DNA of 64,000 bases from Ceratothoa steindachneri (taxonomy: Eukaryota; Arthropoda; Malacostraca; Isopoda; Cymothoidae), in the NCBI GenBank assembly GCA_963969495.1, contig OZ018326.1:155556200-155620199 (forward strand), written 5' to 3'. A program made the translations under genes and the position numbers. Shown piece by piece: positions 42,724 to 54,344 of the stretch (positions are counted from its first letter, which is position 1; each line of letters opens with the position of its first letter). The notes under the pieces were generated by a model that searched no databases, was not told where the DNA came from, and saw only the letters and a program-made list of their open reading frames with translations.

Positions 42724-44308
42724 CTATTGATTTTTACTACGTCTCTTTTTTTTGTTTCTGATTTTGAAAAATTCTGCTTCGCTTATGGCAAGGCAGGAGC
42801 CTGTACTCGATTTTACTTCAGCCGCCATGATTGCTTCGTATGTCCATTTCACTAAGCCAGCCTTGATTCCTTCGACGATCCCTCCGATATTGGGATCTAG
42901 GAAGGGAGTTTCAACTTTCCTGTAAAATCGGATTTTGATATCTTCTCCATCGTACCTTGGGGTTTGACGAGGACACTTCCTTTTACTCTTGCTCCTTGCT
43001 CTCTCATGGGTCTTAGGAGGATGGGAGCACTCTTGTTCTTCTCCAGAGGAAGAAACAGAGCTTAAGAGGTTACCCTCAGCCTGTTTCATCCACCTGGCTG
43101 CTCTTTTCTAACTCTTTTCTCTTTTCCTTCTGACCTCAATTCTGAGGTCGCTGTTTGCGGAACTTTGAGGAGCTGGGGTGGCTTCCGGGATCGTGTGTTT
43201 CTTTCCGTTTTATCTTTTTCATCTATTGGGAAAGGAGTCGCTGGTGCCTCTTCCTTTGGCTCGAACTGTAGCTGTATGATTTCCCCTGATAGGGGGTTTC
43301 CCGGAAACCACATTTCTGCTAAGCTAATATTCTTGAGCATAGTATTTAGCTCTTTAGCGAAGCAGTCTGGGTTCGTCAGTTTCCCCACGTGGGCATAAAG
43401 TATGCATGTGAGGATTTTCGTCGAGTTTTCATTTTCATTGCCGATCTTCAGGTAGGTTTTCTGTGTGGCGTTCTCGATATTTTAAGCTGGGGTGGCTTTT
43501 GCCGCTTGGGCGTTTAAGGTGTTCGCCCTCCTGATCTCTTCTGCTATTCTCTCCAGAATCTTTTTCTTTCTAGGGCAGGACATCGCCATAGCCCCATGTT
43601 TTTGTCCACAGTTTGGGCACTTCTATTCTGCTGCTTGGCATTCGCGCCAGCCGTAACCTTTTTGGCTGCACCAAAAACAGGTCAATTCCTGCTCCTTGCA
43701 GTTCTTCGTGGTGTGATGCTCGAGTCTATAGCATCTAAAGTAAATCTGCACCTGGGTGAACTCCTCTCCTTTCGATTTTTTCACCGCTTATTTTTGAGTT
43801 GAAGAGAAGTATCCCTTTCTCTTTCGCCTTTGTCGCCACCTGCATATCTGATAATATAATTTTAAACACCTGGTGATACTCCGTGCTGTCTCTTTTTTTT
43901 AAATTTAATTATCTCAACCACCCTCGCCCATTGCTGGTTCCTTTCTATTTCCTCCTTGATTTGTTCTTTAGTGTACTAGCCGATCCAGGGGTCCAGTCTT
44001 CGGCACACCACACTTCTGTGTGCTTGGATCTGAGGAGGGGTGCTTACCCGTAGATTTACTTCCTCTAGGGTTTTTACCCCTTCCTCTTTCGTGAGTGTCT
44101 CCACGTCTTCTTCCTTTTCACATATTGCTACAAATCCTGTCGGTGTGTCTAATAGTCTAAGGATTGCTATGTTTAATTGTCCGAATAGAGTTTCAAATAC
44201 CTTTCCCTTGTTCGGTTTCACAAGGCCGCTTAGAGATCTCAGTGGGACCCTCGCGGCATTTTGGGTCGCCATTATGGTGGTGGGGAGCCATTGAAGAGGG
44301 GAGCGCAC
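42724..44308 (-). pseudogene. J1 ORF1: gag-like protein remnant
   Basis: The likely start is MATQNAARVPLRSLSG at 44272. The N-terminal domain reads VFETLFGQLNIAILRLLDTP, then TGFVAICEKEEDVETL, and is shared with J4. Zinc-knuckle region, about 43720-43560: CYRLEHHTTKNC, CFWCSQKGYGWREC (His replaced by Tyr) and CPNCGQKHGAMAMSC. The C-terminal part (43388-42724) is Lys/Glu-rich with NPDCFAKELNTMLKN. Several stops and frameshifts occur between the blocks. Confidence 0.8.
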
Positions 44309-45403
44309 ATTGTTCTATTCCTGGCCTTTTTTCTGCTCTTTAAGAACTCACTAGTGTGTATGTTTAGTTTTCCGCTTGTTTCTTAAGAAATTATTTGATA
44401 ATTTGCCTTTGGAAGAAGAGGGCCCCCTCGCTAAACCGCCGCCTGGATGAAAAGGGAATTTGCCTTTGGGATGAATGATGATGATGGATGAGATGAATCT
44501 GTAGGGACGGGGGGTCCTCTCATCGGTGCGATTGTATGGCGGACTTATTGAAAACGCCCCCCCCCCCACCCGAGGGTGTTTTAATCACGACCGTATCCCA
44601 AAGTACCATAGAGACGGTTGCATGTCCCTCTTTGGTCCTGGAAAGTGCTCCCGCTAAGATGAGCAGCGGAGGTAGCAGTCCGTTCCTTGTCCGGAATTGT
44701 TTCTGACATTGTTATCGACTGTGGGCTACTGCTTAAACCAGCTTCCTCGAATGCCCCCAATTATGGGCGTGCAATTGCCCGGCATAGTTGGGAAGAAACA
44801 TGAATGGCAATCCACCTCTCATATCTGAAGGCAGTTCACGTAGGGGACCGGGCCGGGGACTTAAGCAGTCATCTGCCTAAGTGGGGCCACTAAAGAGAAA
44901 GATGAAGATTAGTAGGGATGATGAATGGTCATGTGAATATAGATATCTTTCGTAATAGTGGTTCCTATGTAGAAACCAATTCTCGGAGGCGTCTTTGGAA
45001 CTTTCCCTAAACTACTATGATGTCGTTTTCCTCCTTAGTTATGCTGAAGATTTTTCTCAATAACTTCAGAATATCTCTTCAATTCTTCCTTCTTCCGTTT
45101 CGATGTTTCCATCTTCTTTTTGTAACTCGATCTTCTTCTTCCCAGTCGATCCTTTGAGATTTCTGATCCTTTTCTAAAAATCTTTGCGAGTTGCTTCGTG
45201 ATTGAGGACATCGATCGCATCCTCCTATCGTCTCCATTGTTGTTCGAGGATCAACTGTTTTAGTTTTTTTTTATTTCTTTACTTCGTTGCATTGATTGAA
45301 CTGATGCTTTCCTGATGTTGATTTCATACAATAATTTCAGCTCACGGTATAAATCCATCATGTATTCGGTCCATCTGTAGTAGAGATGGTCCTATATTCG
45401 GAT

Positions 45404-46270
45404 TTAGAGATACAAGCCCCTATCTAGGTTAATAAGATGGTTATTGAGGTCGTCGAGTGCCTCGTCGATCTCCTCGAGAATTGCCTCGTCCAGGTTGGGC
45501 GGATCGTAGGCCTCGATAAGGCGTGCGTACCGTGTCCAGTCTGCTCTTCTGTATTTCTTTCTGACTACAGCTGGAACTTGTATAAGGTTCCTGTTGATAG
45601 TGAGTAGGATCCCTATATGGACACTACATGGTACCTGAACTAGTTCCATATAGTAATTGAACGGGAGCTGACGATTCGTCAGATGTCTGCTTCTGTGGCA
45701 CTTTCTTCTTTGACAAAGGTGGGGAAGTCAGGGTCTATTCGCTGGGCAATATTTCTGTCCATCAAAAGGTCCAGTCTTCTTCCTATACCACTGAAGGTCC
45801 TGTAATTGGATTCTAGGCATCAAGCGTTCAGATCCCCTATTAATATAGTCGGGCTGTTCTGCCAAATAGGCCAGTGAGATTGTGAATTGGTAACACGTCT
45901 CGCCTTGGCGGATGATATCCGGTAGAATGACTACCTTTCCTATGTCGAGTTCAACCTCAATCGCAAGGTAGGATTCTTCTAGACTTTTTATATGCTTGTA
46001 TTTAATACCTTTCTTTATTGCAATAGCGGCACCGTCGAACCGCTCCTGCGAATAATTCGTGATCAAGACGTCATAGTTCCAGATTTTCATGTTTGCACTA
46101 CGCGTGTCGATCCCGTGTTCCGAAATTAAGATAATTTCTGCATCAATTTCTCTGAATATATTTCCGTAAAGAGTTCTTTTCATCGCCCAGTCGTTGGTAT
46201 TAATTTCCAGTATCTTCAGTACGTTTCGTAACTTGGTGAATTGTTTTTTGCCTATGCTTCTTCTTATTCT
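45404..46270 (-). pseudogene. J2 ORF2: endonuclease remnant and linker
   Basis: The endonuclease start reads LRNVLKILEINTNDWAMKRT, then LYGNIFREIDAEIILISEHG, where E is the metal-binding Glu, followed by YDVLITNYSQERFDGAAIAI. The frame is damaged after 45728. A later piece, KKYRRADWTRYARLIEAYDP and LDDLNNHLINLDRGLYL (45649-45404), matches the segment between endonuclease and RT. No RT motif follows. 45035-45220 is a Lys/Arg-rich frame that may be linker or noise. Confidence 0.75.
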
Positions 46271-47515
46271 TTTGGGCTGCTGGCTTGGCGGATTTACTGT
46301 GCCCAGGGTTTTCCTTCTTCGGAGGTGGACTTGGGGTTTTGGACCTGCTCTTCGTAGCTCGTGTACGGGTGCATGGGCCTTCGTCGTTGTTAGAAGAGGG
46401 GGATCCCTCCTCATTTTCAGCCTTTTCATCTTTCTCTTTATTGTCCTCTTCGGATTCCTCCGATGAGGGAGCTTCTACGATCTCTTCCAGTCTAGATTTT
46501 ACATTGATGTTTCTGATGACTGATTCCTTGAATACCTTGGAGCATTCAGGGTATGCAGGCATGATTACTATCGGGGGATTGTTGGCTTTTAAGAGTGCAT
46601 TGAGTACCTGGTTGTAGCAGCCAGGTTTCGCTGCATTAGCCACATTTGCGTGGGTAATGCAGATCAGTATCTTTTTACTTAGATCTCCTGCGATATTCAT
46701 CTGTGTAGGTGCAGGTGGAGTTTTTATTTTTCCATTCTTCTTGGCGGCATTCACGTAAGTCAACTCCTTGGCTTTCTTCTCTTCTTCCTCCTTCCTTTTG
46801 ATGATGTCTCGGCGCTTTGGGCAATTGATACATTTCTTTTTAGTGCTCTCGCACTTATCGAATCGGCGTCCCTATGTGGCGCATTCACTGCACCAGAGTT
46901 TGTTTTTGTCCGGGCATGTCGTCGTTGTGTGGTCCTCGAGTTTATAGTATACAAGGCACATTTGTATGCTAGTAAATTTCTCTTGTTGAATGTTATCTTC
47001 TGGGATTCTCATATTAAAACCAGGATTCCGTCCGTCGTCGATTTCCTGGACATGTCGTCAGTAGAGAAGGTTATTTTGAACACGTGGGTGTGTTCGCGGA
47101 ATTTGATTATTTTCCGAACTTTCGTTTCGCCCACGGGTTGCTCCTAATTATCTCCTCTTTCAAGTCTTTGGTTGAGTTTTCACCGACCCAACTCTCCACT
47201 AAGCGGCAAGTGCCTTAGGTTCTCTGTCACTTTTGGGTGGGTATTTGCCTCCAGCCCGATGCGTTTTAGTGTGGTAGCTCTTTCTTCAGACAGCAGCCGG
47301 TCCACATGTCTTGTGCACAGATGGCAATGAAACCTAATGAAACTTTCATCAGTATCACCAGTGCTACCTTGCGTTCGAGGTAGAAGGTTTCGCAAAGTTT
47401 TCTCTTTTCCTTGTATGGTCCTGAGGGGGAGCCTCTTAATGAGGGTCTCCATGGTCTTCCACGTCCTTCTACTAAGTCCTCTTGTGATGTCTTCTTTTCT
47501 GAAACCAAAATGCAA
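46200..47515 (-). pseudogene. J2 ORF1: gag-like protein remnant
   Basis: The N-terminus METLIKRLPLRTIQG and the following segments are broken by frameshifts and by the nearby inverted duplication. Later blocks are ENSTKDLKEEIIRSN, FKITFSTDDMSRKSTTDGIL, a degraded zinc-knuckle region (KLEDHTTTTCPDKNKLWCSEC then KKKCINCPKRR, about 46960-46800) and a long acidic/basic C-terminus (46763-46200, ILICITHANVANAAKPGCYN). The composition matches Jockey-type gag proteins. Confidence 0.75.
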
Positions 47516-47720
47516 TTATGTTGTTTGCAGTGAAAAAGGAAGTCATTTGCCGCAAAGTGGAGAGGGGGTCGGCGAAAACTCAACCAAAGACTTGAAAGAG
47601 GAGATTATTAGGAGCAACCTGTGGGCAAAATTTTGGGAAATAATCAAATTTCGCGAACATACCCACGCGTTCAAAATAACCTTCTCTACTACCGACATGT
47701 CCAGGAAAGTGACGACGGAC
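47025..47720. repeat. Inverted duplication within J2 ORF1
   Basis: About 155 bp at 47025-47180 recurs as its complement at 47560-47720, with about 85-90% identity by eye. Both copies carry 'GAAAACTCAACCAAAGACTTGAAAGAGGAGAT' in opposite senses. Confidence 0.9.
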
Positions 47721-47915
47721 AGAATCCTGTGTTCAAGGTAGAGGGTTTCGCAAAGTTTTTTCTTTTCCATGGCGTTTACTCCTTGTATGGTCCTGAGGGG
47801 GAGCCTCTTAGTGAGGGTCTCCATGGTCTTCCACGTCCTTTTACTAAGTCCTCTTGCGATGTCTTCTTTTCTGAAACCAAAATGTAATTATGTTGTTTGT
47901 AGTGAAAAAGGAAGT
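47395..47915. repeat. Direct duplication, ~150 bp, spaced ~360 bp
   Basis: 'CCTTGTATGGTCCTGAGGGGGAGCCTCTTA-TGAGGGTCTCCATGG' to 'GTGAAAAAGGAAGT' at 47412-47540 recurs at 47781-47915 with few differences. It encodes the METLxKRLPLRTIQG start of J2 ORF1 on the minus strand, so two ORF1 5' ends lie in tandem. Confidence 0.92.
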
Positions 47916-48799
47916 TATGAGGTGGTAAAGGAGGTAGCAGTTAGTGAAGGTAGGTTGGTGTATGTGTCCAAAAAATGATGAAAAAATGCCCCCGTCTATT
48001 TTCTAGTTGGTCCCCCGCTCGTTTGCTGCCAGGATGATGGGTGATGGATGGATGGGATGGATCTCGAGTGAGAACCTCAAGAGGGGTGAATTATGGTGGA
48101 CTTGATGCAGTAGCGGTCGAATCAACGGCCGCTAAAGTTTTACCCCTCTCCCTTTTGGGTACTTGCGCCATAACTGCATCCAACTACATAGAGAGGAGTG
48201 TTACTTCCCTCTATGATGCTGGCCGGGGCCCCCGGGCGATGAGGATCTCTCCTCCGTTCGAGACTCGCAGTTATGCTCCAGTTTCGAGATCATTTCTGAC
48301 TTATGCTTGCACTGTGGGCTAGTCCTCAAACCAGTTTTCACATATGTCCTTAATTATGTCAGTCCAAGTGGCCAGCATAGTTAAGACAAAATCAATGAAT
48401 GGCAAACATCCGAGCAGGTTCGCACGCAAGGCGATGGACGGGAGCAGTGATGTGCTTAAGCCCTTATTAAATTATGAATCCTCATCGAAAAGAAGTATTA
48501 TCTCTTTTTGAAGGGTGAAGCATAATTCACCAAAAAGACTTCCAGAACAGGCTCTTTTCTATGTAGGTGGTGCTCAAGGTCTGTTACTAAGTAAGTAAAA
48601 ATGCCTTATCTTCAGGTAGTCAGCAGAGCGTAGGAGTGAAATATTCGGCTGTCTCAATTATTGTAGTGTTAAGGTCGTAATTCATTACTATACAATATGC
48701 ATGGCAATCCTACTGTCAAAATGAAACTACGTATGTAAAATTAGTCAAAATTGATACATTAAGGTCAGTTTTTAGCTATAATAACGACATGGCAATGCT

Positions 48800-50653
48800 A
48801 TCGATTCCCAAAGCCCGACATAATCATGACAAGTGACGGCTTCCCATTCAACTACCATAGCGAGCCAGGACCAACAATTCCCAGCGACCATAAGCAATCT
48901 TAACCACCATCTCACTCGCTCCGATCCAGCTTCCTGTCCCTCTCCGCCAAAGCTACTCCTTGGCCAACTGGGAACGCTATGGAGAGCTGGGGAGGGTAAC
49001 AGCCCTCATCACTGAGGCTGACCGTGAGTGTGTTCCTATGACAGGGTACAAGACTCCTCAACAACCTAGATGGACCGAGAATATGAAAGAGATCGCTGGG
49101 GAGCACAGGAAGGTGTATAAAGAAATCAGAAGAGCATGTACGAATCGGTAACGAAGCTCGCTGCTACGACATTTGCGTGATGAGCTAAAGCTGGCTATTA
49201 ACAAACAACAGGCTGAAATCTGGGACAGCCTAATAGCCAGGGTAGAGAGCGAGGTGACCTCCGATAAATTCTGGCGACTAGTAAGGAAATTAAAAGGCCT
49301 ACCAAGTAGAGGAAAGACCCGCATTAAGGTGGGCGATTACTACTTGGAGGTTCTGGCGGTCCTGGAGGAAAGGTTTCACACGTTCTGGAAGGAAATTTTC
49401 TCAATAACACCTTAGGACATAGCGAAATTTGACCAGGAATTCGAAGACCATCTGATTGAAGAACTTAATCAGATCATACATCGAACACACCCATGAGCCT
49501 ACGCCGACGAAGGGAGATTGATGACGGAGCATGACCGACCAATTAAAACTGAAGAGGCCATAATATTCGTAAAAACCTTTAAACAAAAGGCGCCAGGCTG
49601 GAAAGGTTTCACTAAAAACAATTTGGTGTATGCTCCCCGGCAGATCATTCAGGGAATCATTAACATCTACAACGCTTCCATGAGTACGGGCTACTTTCCC
49701 GATGGTTTAAAAACGGCCAAAATCATTTTTATCCCTAAAGGGAATAAGCCCTCCTCCCCGATCAACTGGTGGATTACAGGCCAATATATCTCCTTGAGTT
49801 TGTAGGCAAAGTCTACGAGAAGCTTCTAGCTAACAGGCTACAAAACCAGCTGTCCAAGCTGGAAGCTCACAACCCTCAGCAGCACGGGTTCTACAAGGGA
49901 AGGGGGACTGATAAAGCTTTCGCTGGAGTACAAGCAAAGTAGACAGCTGCCGAAATTGAAAATATCAATCGTTTCGAAAGATGGTGGAAAATCAAGACCA
50001 ACAGCCGAAAGTTCCAGATCCTTCCAGTGAACCGCCGGAAACGAGATGACGTCATAGTCGAAGATGAAATTTATCACTACTCCGACGAGGGTGAAGTCTT
50101 GGGTCTGCGCATCACCTCAACAGAGTATACGACGCACATCAACAACCAAATCTCCCTAGCCAAAAGAGAACTTAGAAAACTGTGCAGTGCCAACATCAAA
50201 AAGCTGTACACTGCCCTAGTGCGCTCAACACTGGTGTACCCAGCAATAGTAATGCAGGCAGGTAGTTCAACCTCTCACAGACTAATGCAGAGTGTCCAGA
50301 ACAGTGCTACCCTGCTTAAAGCTAGCGTGCGCAGAATGGATCGTATTCGGCAGACGGAACTGCACGCAAGAGCCGGACTTGAGCCACTGAATATGGTCCT
50401 TCAAAGGCTAGGGAGAAAGACCTGGGAAAAGGTTGAAAATGAAATACTCCCACATATAGACGCAAACCTAGACATACCACAACCCATAATTGGACGTGTC
50501 ACCAGGAGAGCCCTATTCCCAAGTGGAAGACTGCACTCCTGGGAATACCAATTTCTCTCGAATTCTAAAACTATTCTACCTATGTTCAATATTTCTTTAG
50601 CCCCTAAAAATAATCAAACTTTTCCATTAAAACTTTCCAATACGTTTATTTAA
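48800..50653 (+). pseudogene. Jockey-like LINE J3: 3' half of ORF2 without the RT palm
   Basis: It opens near 48850 with a degraded endonuclease end (IPSDHK). The linker is LANWERYGELGRVTALITEA and WDSLIARVESEVTSDKFWRL. RT blocks are APGWKGFTKNNLVYAPRQII and TAKIIFIPKGNKP, closely like J1. After QQHGF at about 49890 the sequence jumps to AAEIENINRFERWWKIKTNS, so motif A and the FADD box are deleted near 49940. The C-terminal frame (50027-50653) is intact for 208 codons, including LYTALVRSTLVYPAIVMQAG. J1 and J3 are on opposite strands. Confidence 0.82.
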
Positions 50654-51006
50654 AGTAATCATTGATTTTATTTTCAGATATTCTCTTTATTTAGACATCT
50701 TTCCGTTTGGTAAAAACGGTCACAATTTTAATATCCCTTTTTATAAGTACGAAAAAGGAGGAGGTGATTTTCATTCAGGGTATAATATTTAGAAAACGAT
50801 ACTGATTTTATGATCGGAAACTCTCTTAGATATGTGTTAAAGGAATTAATATTACTATTATATCGTACATTCGACTTTCTTCCTATTAATATATCACCGT
50901 TCCCCATGACACTTCTTATCTTGCAAGAATATTAACATTAATAGAATGAGAAAAGTCTCGTCGTCTTTATCCTGCTACAAATGGCACTTAATCTTCATAT
51001 TTTATC
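50654..51006. other. AT-rich DNA, nothing recognised
   Basis: Possibly the J3 3' UTR at its start. No gene or repeat was recognised. Confidence 0.4.
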
Positions 51007-51411
51007 ACCAGGCAATGGGTTTGCCACTCCCCACCCCCTCCGTAGGGAGAAGCTTGCGTTTCGCTATTAAGATTAAAATCTAAAAAAATGCAACCATAGT
51101 TAAATTTTTATAAGTTTTCTGAACTTTGCCAATTATAATAATTTTAAAAAGGAACTCTAAACTATTTCCCCCCTTTCAAAAAATCACGTTGCTAAAATAT
51201 AGTTATAGATAAAATAAAAAAAGCAGCCTTACTTAAATTATAATCAATTTTCTGAACTTCACCAATTGTAATTCATTTTCTTTTAAAACATTAAAAAGCA
51301 TTGGATAATCATATTTATTTTTTCTGGACTAAACTATTTTGTTTTTTAAAACTCTAAAGAAATTCTTAGAAATTACCTCGTTAAAAATTTTAAATATACT
51401 TAAGTCATAAC
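51007..51411 (+). repeat. Dispersed repeat R, copy 1, 5' part (split by hAT)
   Basis: It starts ACCAGGCAATGGGTTTGCCAC and shares 'GAACTTTGCCAATTATAATAATTTTAAAAA-GGAACTCT' and 'CACGTTGCTAAAATATAGTTATAGA' with 58127-58560. Its continuation lies at 56733-56810, beyond the hAT element. No coding capacity was seen. Confidence 0.88.
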
Positions 51412-52079
51412 TAAGGTTGCTAACCGTCCTTCTTTGGGAAGGACAGTCCCTCATTTAGCCTTTCCTGTCCTTGTCCTTTCTTTAGTTTGAAAAGGAAGCC
51501 AAATGTCTTTACTTTTGAAAATCATTACTCCCCTTACTTACAAGACAATTAATTTACTTACAAATCTAGATTGCTATTCTTAAGACTTAGATATTTTGTA
51601 ATTTCTAAATTATTTTGTTTTTATTTATCATATATAGACTATATAATACAATTAATATTATATCAGGATTCTTAAATAGCAAAATAAAACTAAATTACGG
51701 AACCTAAACGGATAGGCCGCTTACCTTTTGAATGATTTGAGATTTTGAGTATATCTCAGTTGCATTTTGGGTGGCTAGTAGCCAGTAGGTGACAAGTGAC
51801 TGTGAGTGAAGTGATACTGCTTAGCAGTATGATGAAGATGCCCTAGGCGTCTAGGCTAGTGGTCACGTATTGTCATGATATATTTGTAGGAAAGCGTGCA
51901 AGAAAGTTTACATTAATATAAAATAATTCATACAATGCAAAAAAATTAAAAAAAATTCAGTTAAAGTATTGAAAAATCAAAAATATAGCTGAGAAGGGGA
52001 AGGATTTAGTCGGAGGCAAAGATACATAAAGTGGGTCCTCCTGGAGCAGGAATACACAGGAGCTCAGCTTTTTGTTAAT

Positions 52080-52639
52080 TTACAAAATATTGACATTTAA
52101 TTTGTACCCACTAATAGGGTTTTATATTTACATTAAATATTGGTCTTTTGATTTATGATTTACGACTTCTCATTTGTTTAAATTTTATTTGTTAGCTTCA
52201 ATTTTAATCTAATTCTATCACTTGGTTTTCACTGACAATTTTATCATTACTCTATTACTTATTGTCACAATTATTGTTGTATATACTTCAGTTTAGATTT
52301 TATTTAATGTTTTTATTTAATAATATTTATTTTTATATTTAGTACACATTATGTTTTTATGTTTTACTGGATTTTAAGTTTCAGCTCACTTCTTTTTTAC
52401 ATGATTTGAAACTTCTTAATTTTATTATTTCTTATATTCACTATACACTAGAACTTACGTAGATTATACGTTATACGTTCACTTACGTGACGTGTTTAAA
52501 CACTGTTGGTTATTTGGTCTTCGCTTTATTATTTATTTAACACTTATCACTTTTTGCTGTTATGTATTTATTTAACACTTTTATCTTTTCGCTTTATTAT
52601 TTATTTAACACTTTTATCACCTTTTGCTGTTAGTTAATC
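52080..52639 (-). other. Probable J4 3' UTR
   Basis: AT-rich sequence directly after the J4 ORF1 stop on the minus strand, with a thrice-repeated 'AATAAATAATAAAGCG / AAAGTGTTAAATAAATA' motif at about 52520-52615 and several AATAAA signals. 51440-52080 is AT-rich with nothing recognised. Confidence 0.45.
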
Positions 52640-54340
52640 GCTGAGGTCATCATCCCGCACTTTATGTATTTGTATGTAGTCCCGTTTACTGTGTGTAAAC
52701 TAGACTCCGGGATGTACATCGTACCACTGCACAGAAGGCTTTCCATTTCCTTTGGAGACCACGGCCCCTCAAAGGTCCACTTGTATTCACCGTTTCTGAT
52801 GCCTAACACTAACTGTGCTTGATTGCTTTTTTCAGGTCTACATCCAGCATTTTTTAACTTTAGTTGTCCCCCGTCGAAAAAATGTCCCTTTTCCAGGACA
52901 TCGACTTTTTCGGTCAGGGGTACTCCGGGGTAAGTTTGGTCATCTTCCGATTCTCCATCAGGCCTCTCCTCTTTTATTTGCTTTGCTGCGGATCTGGTGT
53001 TCCTCTTCTTCTTTGTTCTCTTCTCCTTTGGGTTATTTTTCGTGTTTTCAGTGTTTTCTACGCTTTAGTCTTTTTCTTTCTCGTGGCTCCCGTCTTCTTT
53101 GGTGTTTATTGGTTGTTATTCTTCCCCGTTTTAAATCGTAGCTTTTTTGGCGGTCTCAGACTGTGTTTCATCAACGAACTTGATGTTCAAAACGTCTTGA
53201 GATGCCTGGTTAGGTGGGAACCACAACCTTTTCTTTACTCCATTATACTGCAACATGGTGTTAAGTTCCTCCGAGAAGCAGCCCTGACGCGCAAGGTTCG
53301 CCAGGTGGGCGACTATGACCATTGTCATAATTTCCTTGCTTTCAGGTGGCAGGACCAGCTCCGGAGTCACTCTATCGGTTGCTTGCGTGATGTTGATTGG
53401 AGCAGAAGCCACTGTGGCATAGGAGCTTCCTCGGGCCTCTTCCTCCTTTTTTATTTTTAATATTTCCCGTTTCTTCCGAATGGCTTCTTTGCGTAGAGGG
53501 CATCTCATGGCCAGAGCCCGATGTTTCCCTCCGCAGTTGACACATTTCACTTGTTCTTCTCGGCAGTCTCTCCAACTGTGGCTAGTTTTGGAGCATGCCG
53601 CACATATTTATTCGTTCTTCGGGCAATCTTTGGTTGAGTGGCTTTCAATCGCGAGGCAGATTTGGCAGTTTTCCAGGTGTATGTACTCCTCTGCCTCTAT
53701 CTGCTCTGGAGCTACGCGCAAGTAGAGGCCCAGGAGGCCGTCCCTCATTGCTCTCTGAGCCATCTCGTTGTTGTTGAAGGTGACTTTAATCAACGTTTTG
53801 CCGATTTTATCAACCATGCTTGTTTGGCGTTCAGTTCGTCCTTTATGTCTTCAGTGGAGTTATCGTCAAATAAGGGGTCTACTCTCCTTAGGATGACGGT
53901 ACGCCTCACGAGTAGTTCGTGGGGGCTACCACTTCGAGCCCAATCTTGCGGAGAGGTTCTTTCGCTTGGTCTGAGACAAGGGCCTCTACATCCTTGTTTT
54001 TCCAGCAGATGGCAGCCCACCCGTTTGGTGTCTCGATGAGACGGGTGAGCTCGATATTAATTTTTCCGAATATAGTTTCAAAGACCGATTGCCTGCTTGG
54101 TTTTTGGTTCCCCGCTATTAGACGGAGGGAGATCCGTTTGGTGTCCTAGGGGGGCGGGGGGACCCATGTCCCCCTTCGGACAGTGCTGCCCTTTGTCCTT
54201 CTGGTCCTCTCTTGCTTCTCGGGGAGGTGGAGGACTTCACTTCTGACTTCGGGTTTGGGGTTCAAGAGTTGTCTGAAGGACGTTGGGCGGAAATTCTTCC
54301 ACCGAACTTTTTCTCCTTTGCCACGACCAGACATGATGAT
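52640..54340 (-). pseudogene. Jockey-like J4: ORF1 gag-like protein, no ORF2 found
   Basis: The start is MSGRGKGEKVRWKNF near 54333. The N-terminal domain reads VFETIFGKINIELTRLIETP and GWAAICWKNKDVEAL, as in J1. LIKVTFNNNEMAQRAMRDGL follows, then three zinc knuckles: CQICLAIESHSTKDC, CAACSKTSHSWRDC and CVNCGGKHRALAMRC (about 53680-53500). A conserved stretch NLARQGCFSEELNTMLQYNG resembles J1 and J2. The C-terminal domain ends with EYKWTFEGPWSPKEMESLL and YKYIKCGMMTSAIN near 52640. The frame is broken in about four places. No endonuclease or RT follows; AT-rich sequence does. Confidence 0.8.
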
Positions 54341-54344
54341 CACA

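Larger units (their letters stand above)
40350..44890 (-). mobile_element. Jockey-like LINE J1, decayed, minus strand
   Basis: In 5'-to-3' order on the minus strand: a 5' UTR (44890-44320) homologous to that of J2 (48480-47920), ORF1 (44308-42724) and ORF2 (42672-40370). The 5' end is estimated from the shared UTR block 'GACTGTGGGCTA-TGC-TAAACCAG'. Many frameshifts and stops are present, and no target duplication was found. Confidence 0.8.
45000..48480 (-). mobile_element. Jockey-like LINE J2, 5' part only, rearranged
   Basis: The 5' UTR (about 48480-47920) resembles that of J1. ORF1 (47515-46200) and the endonuclease part of ORF2 (46270-45404) follow. The RT and 3' end are missing; the lower boundary near 45000 is a guess. 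The 5' part contains an inverted and a direct duplication (47025-47915). Confidence 0.7.
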
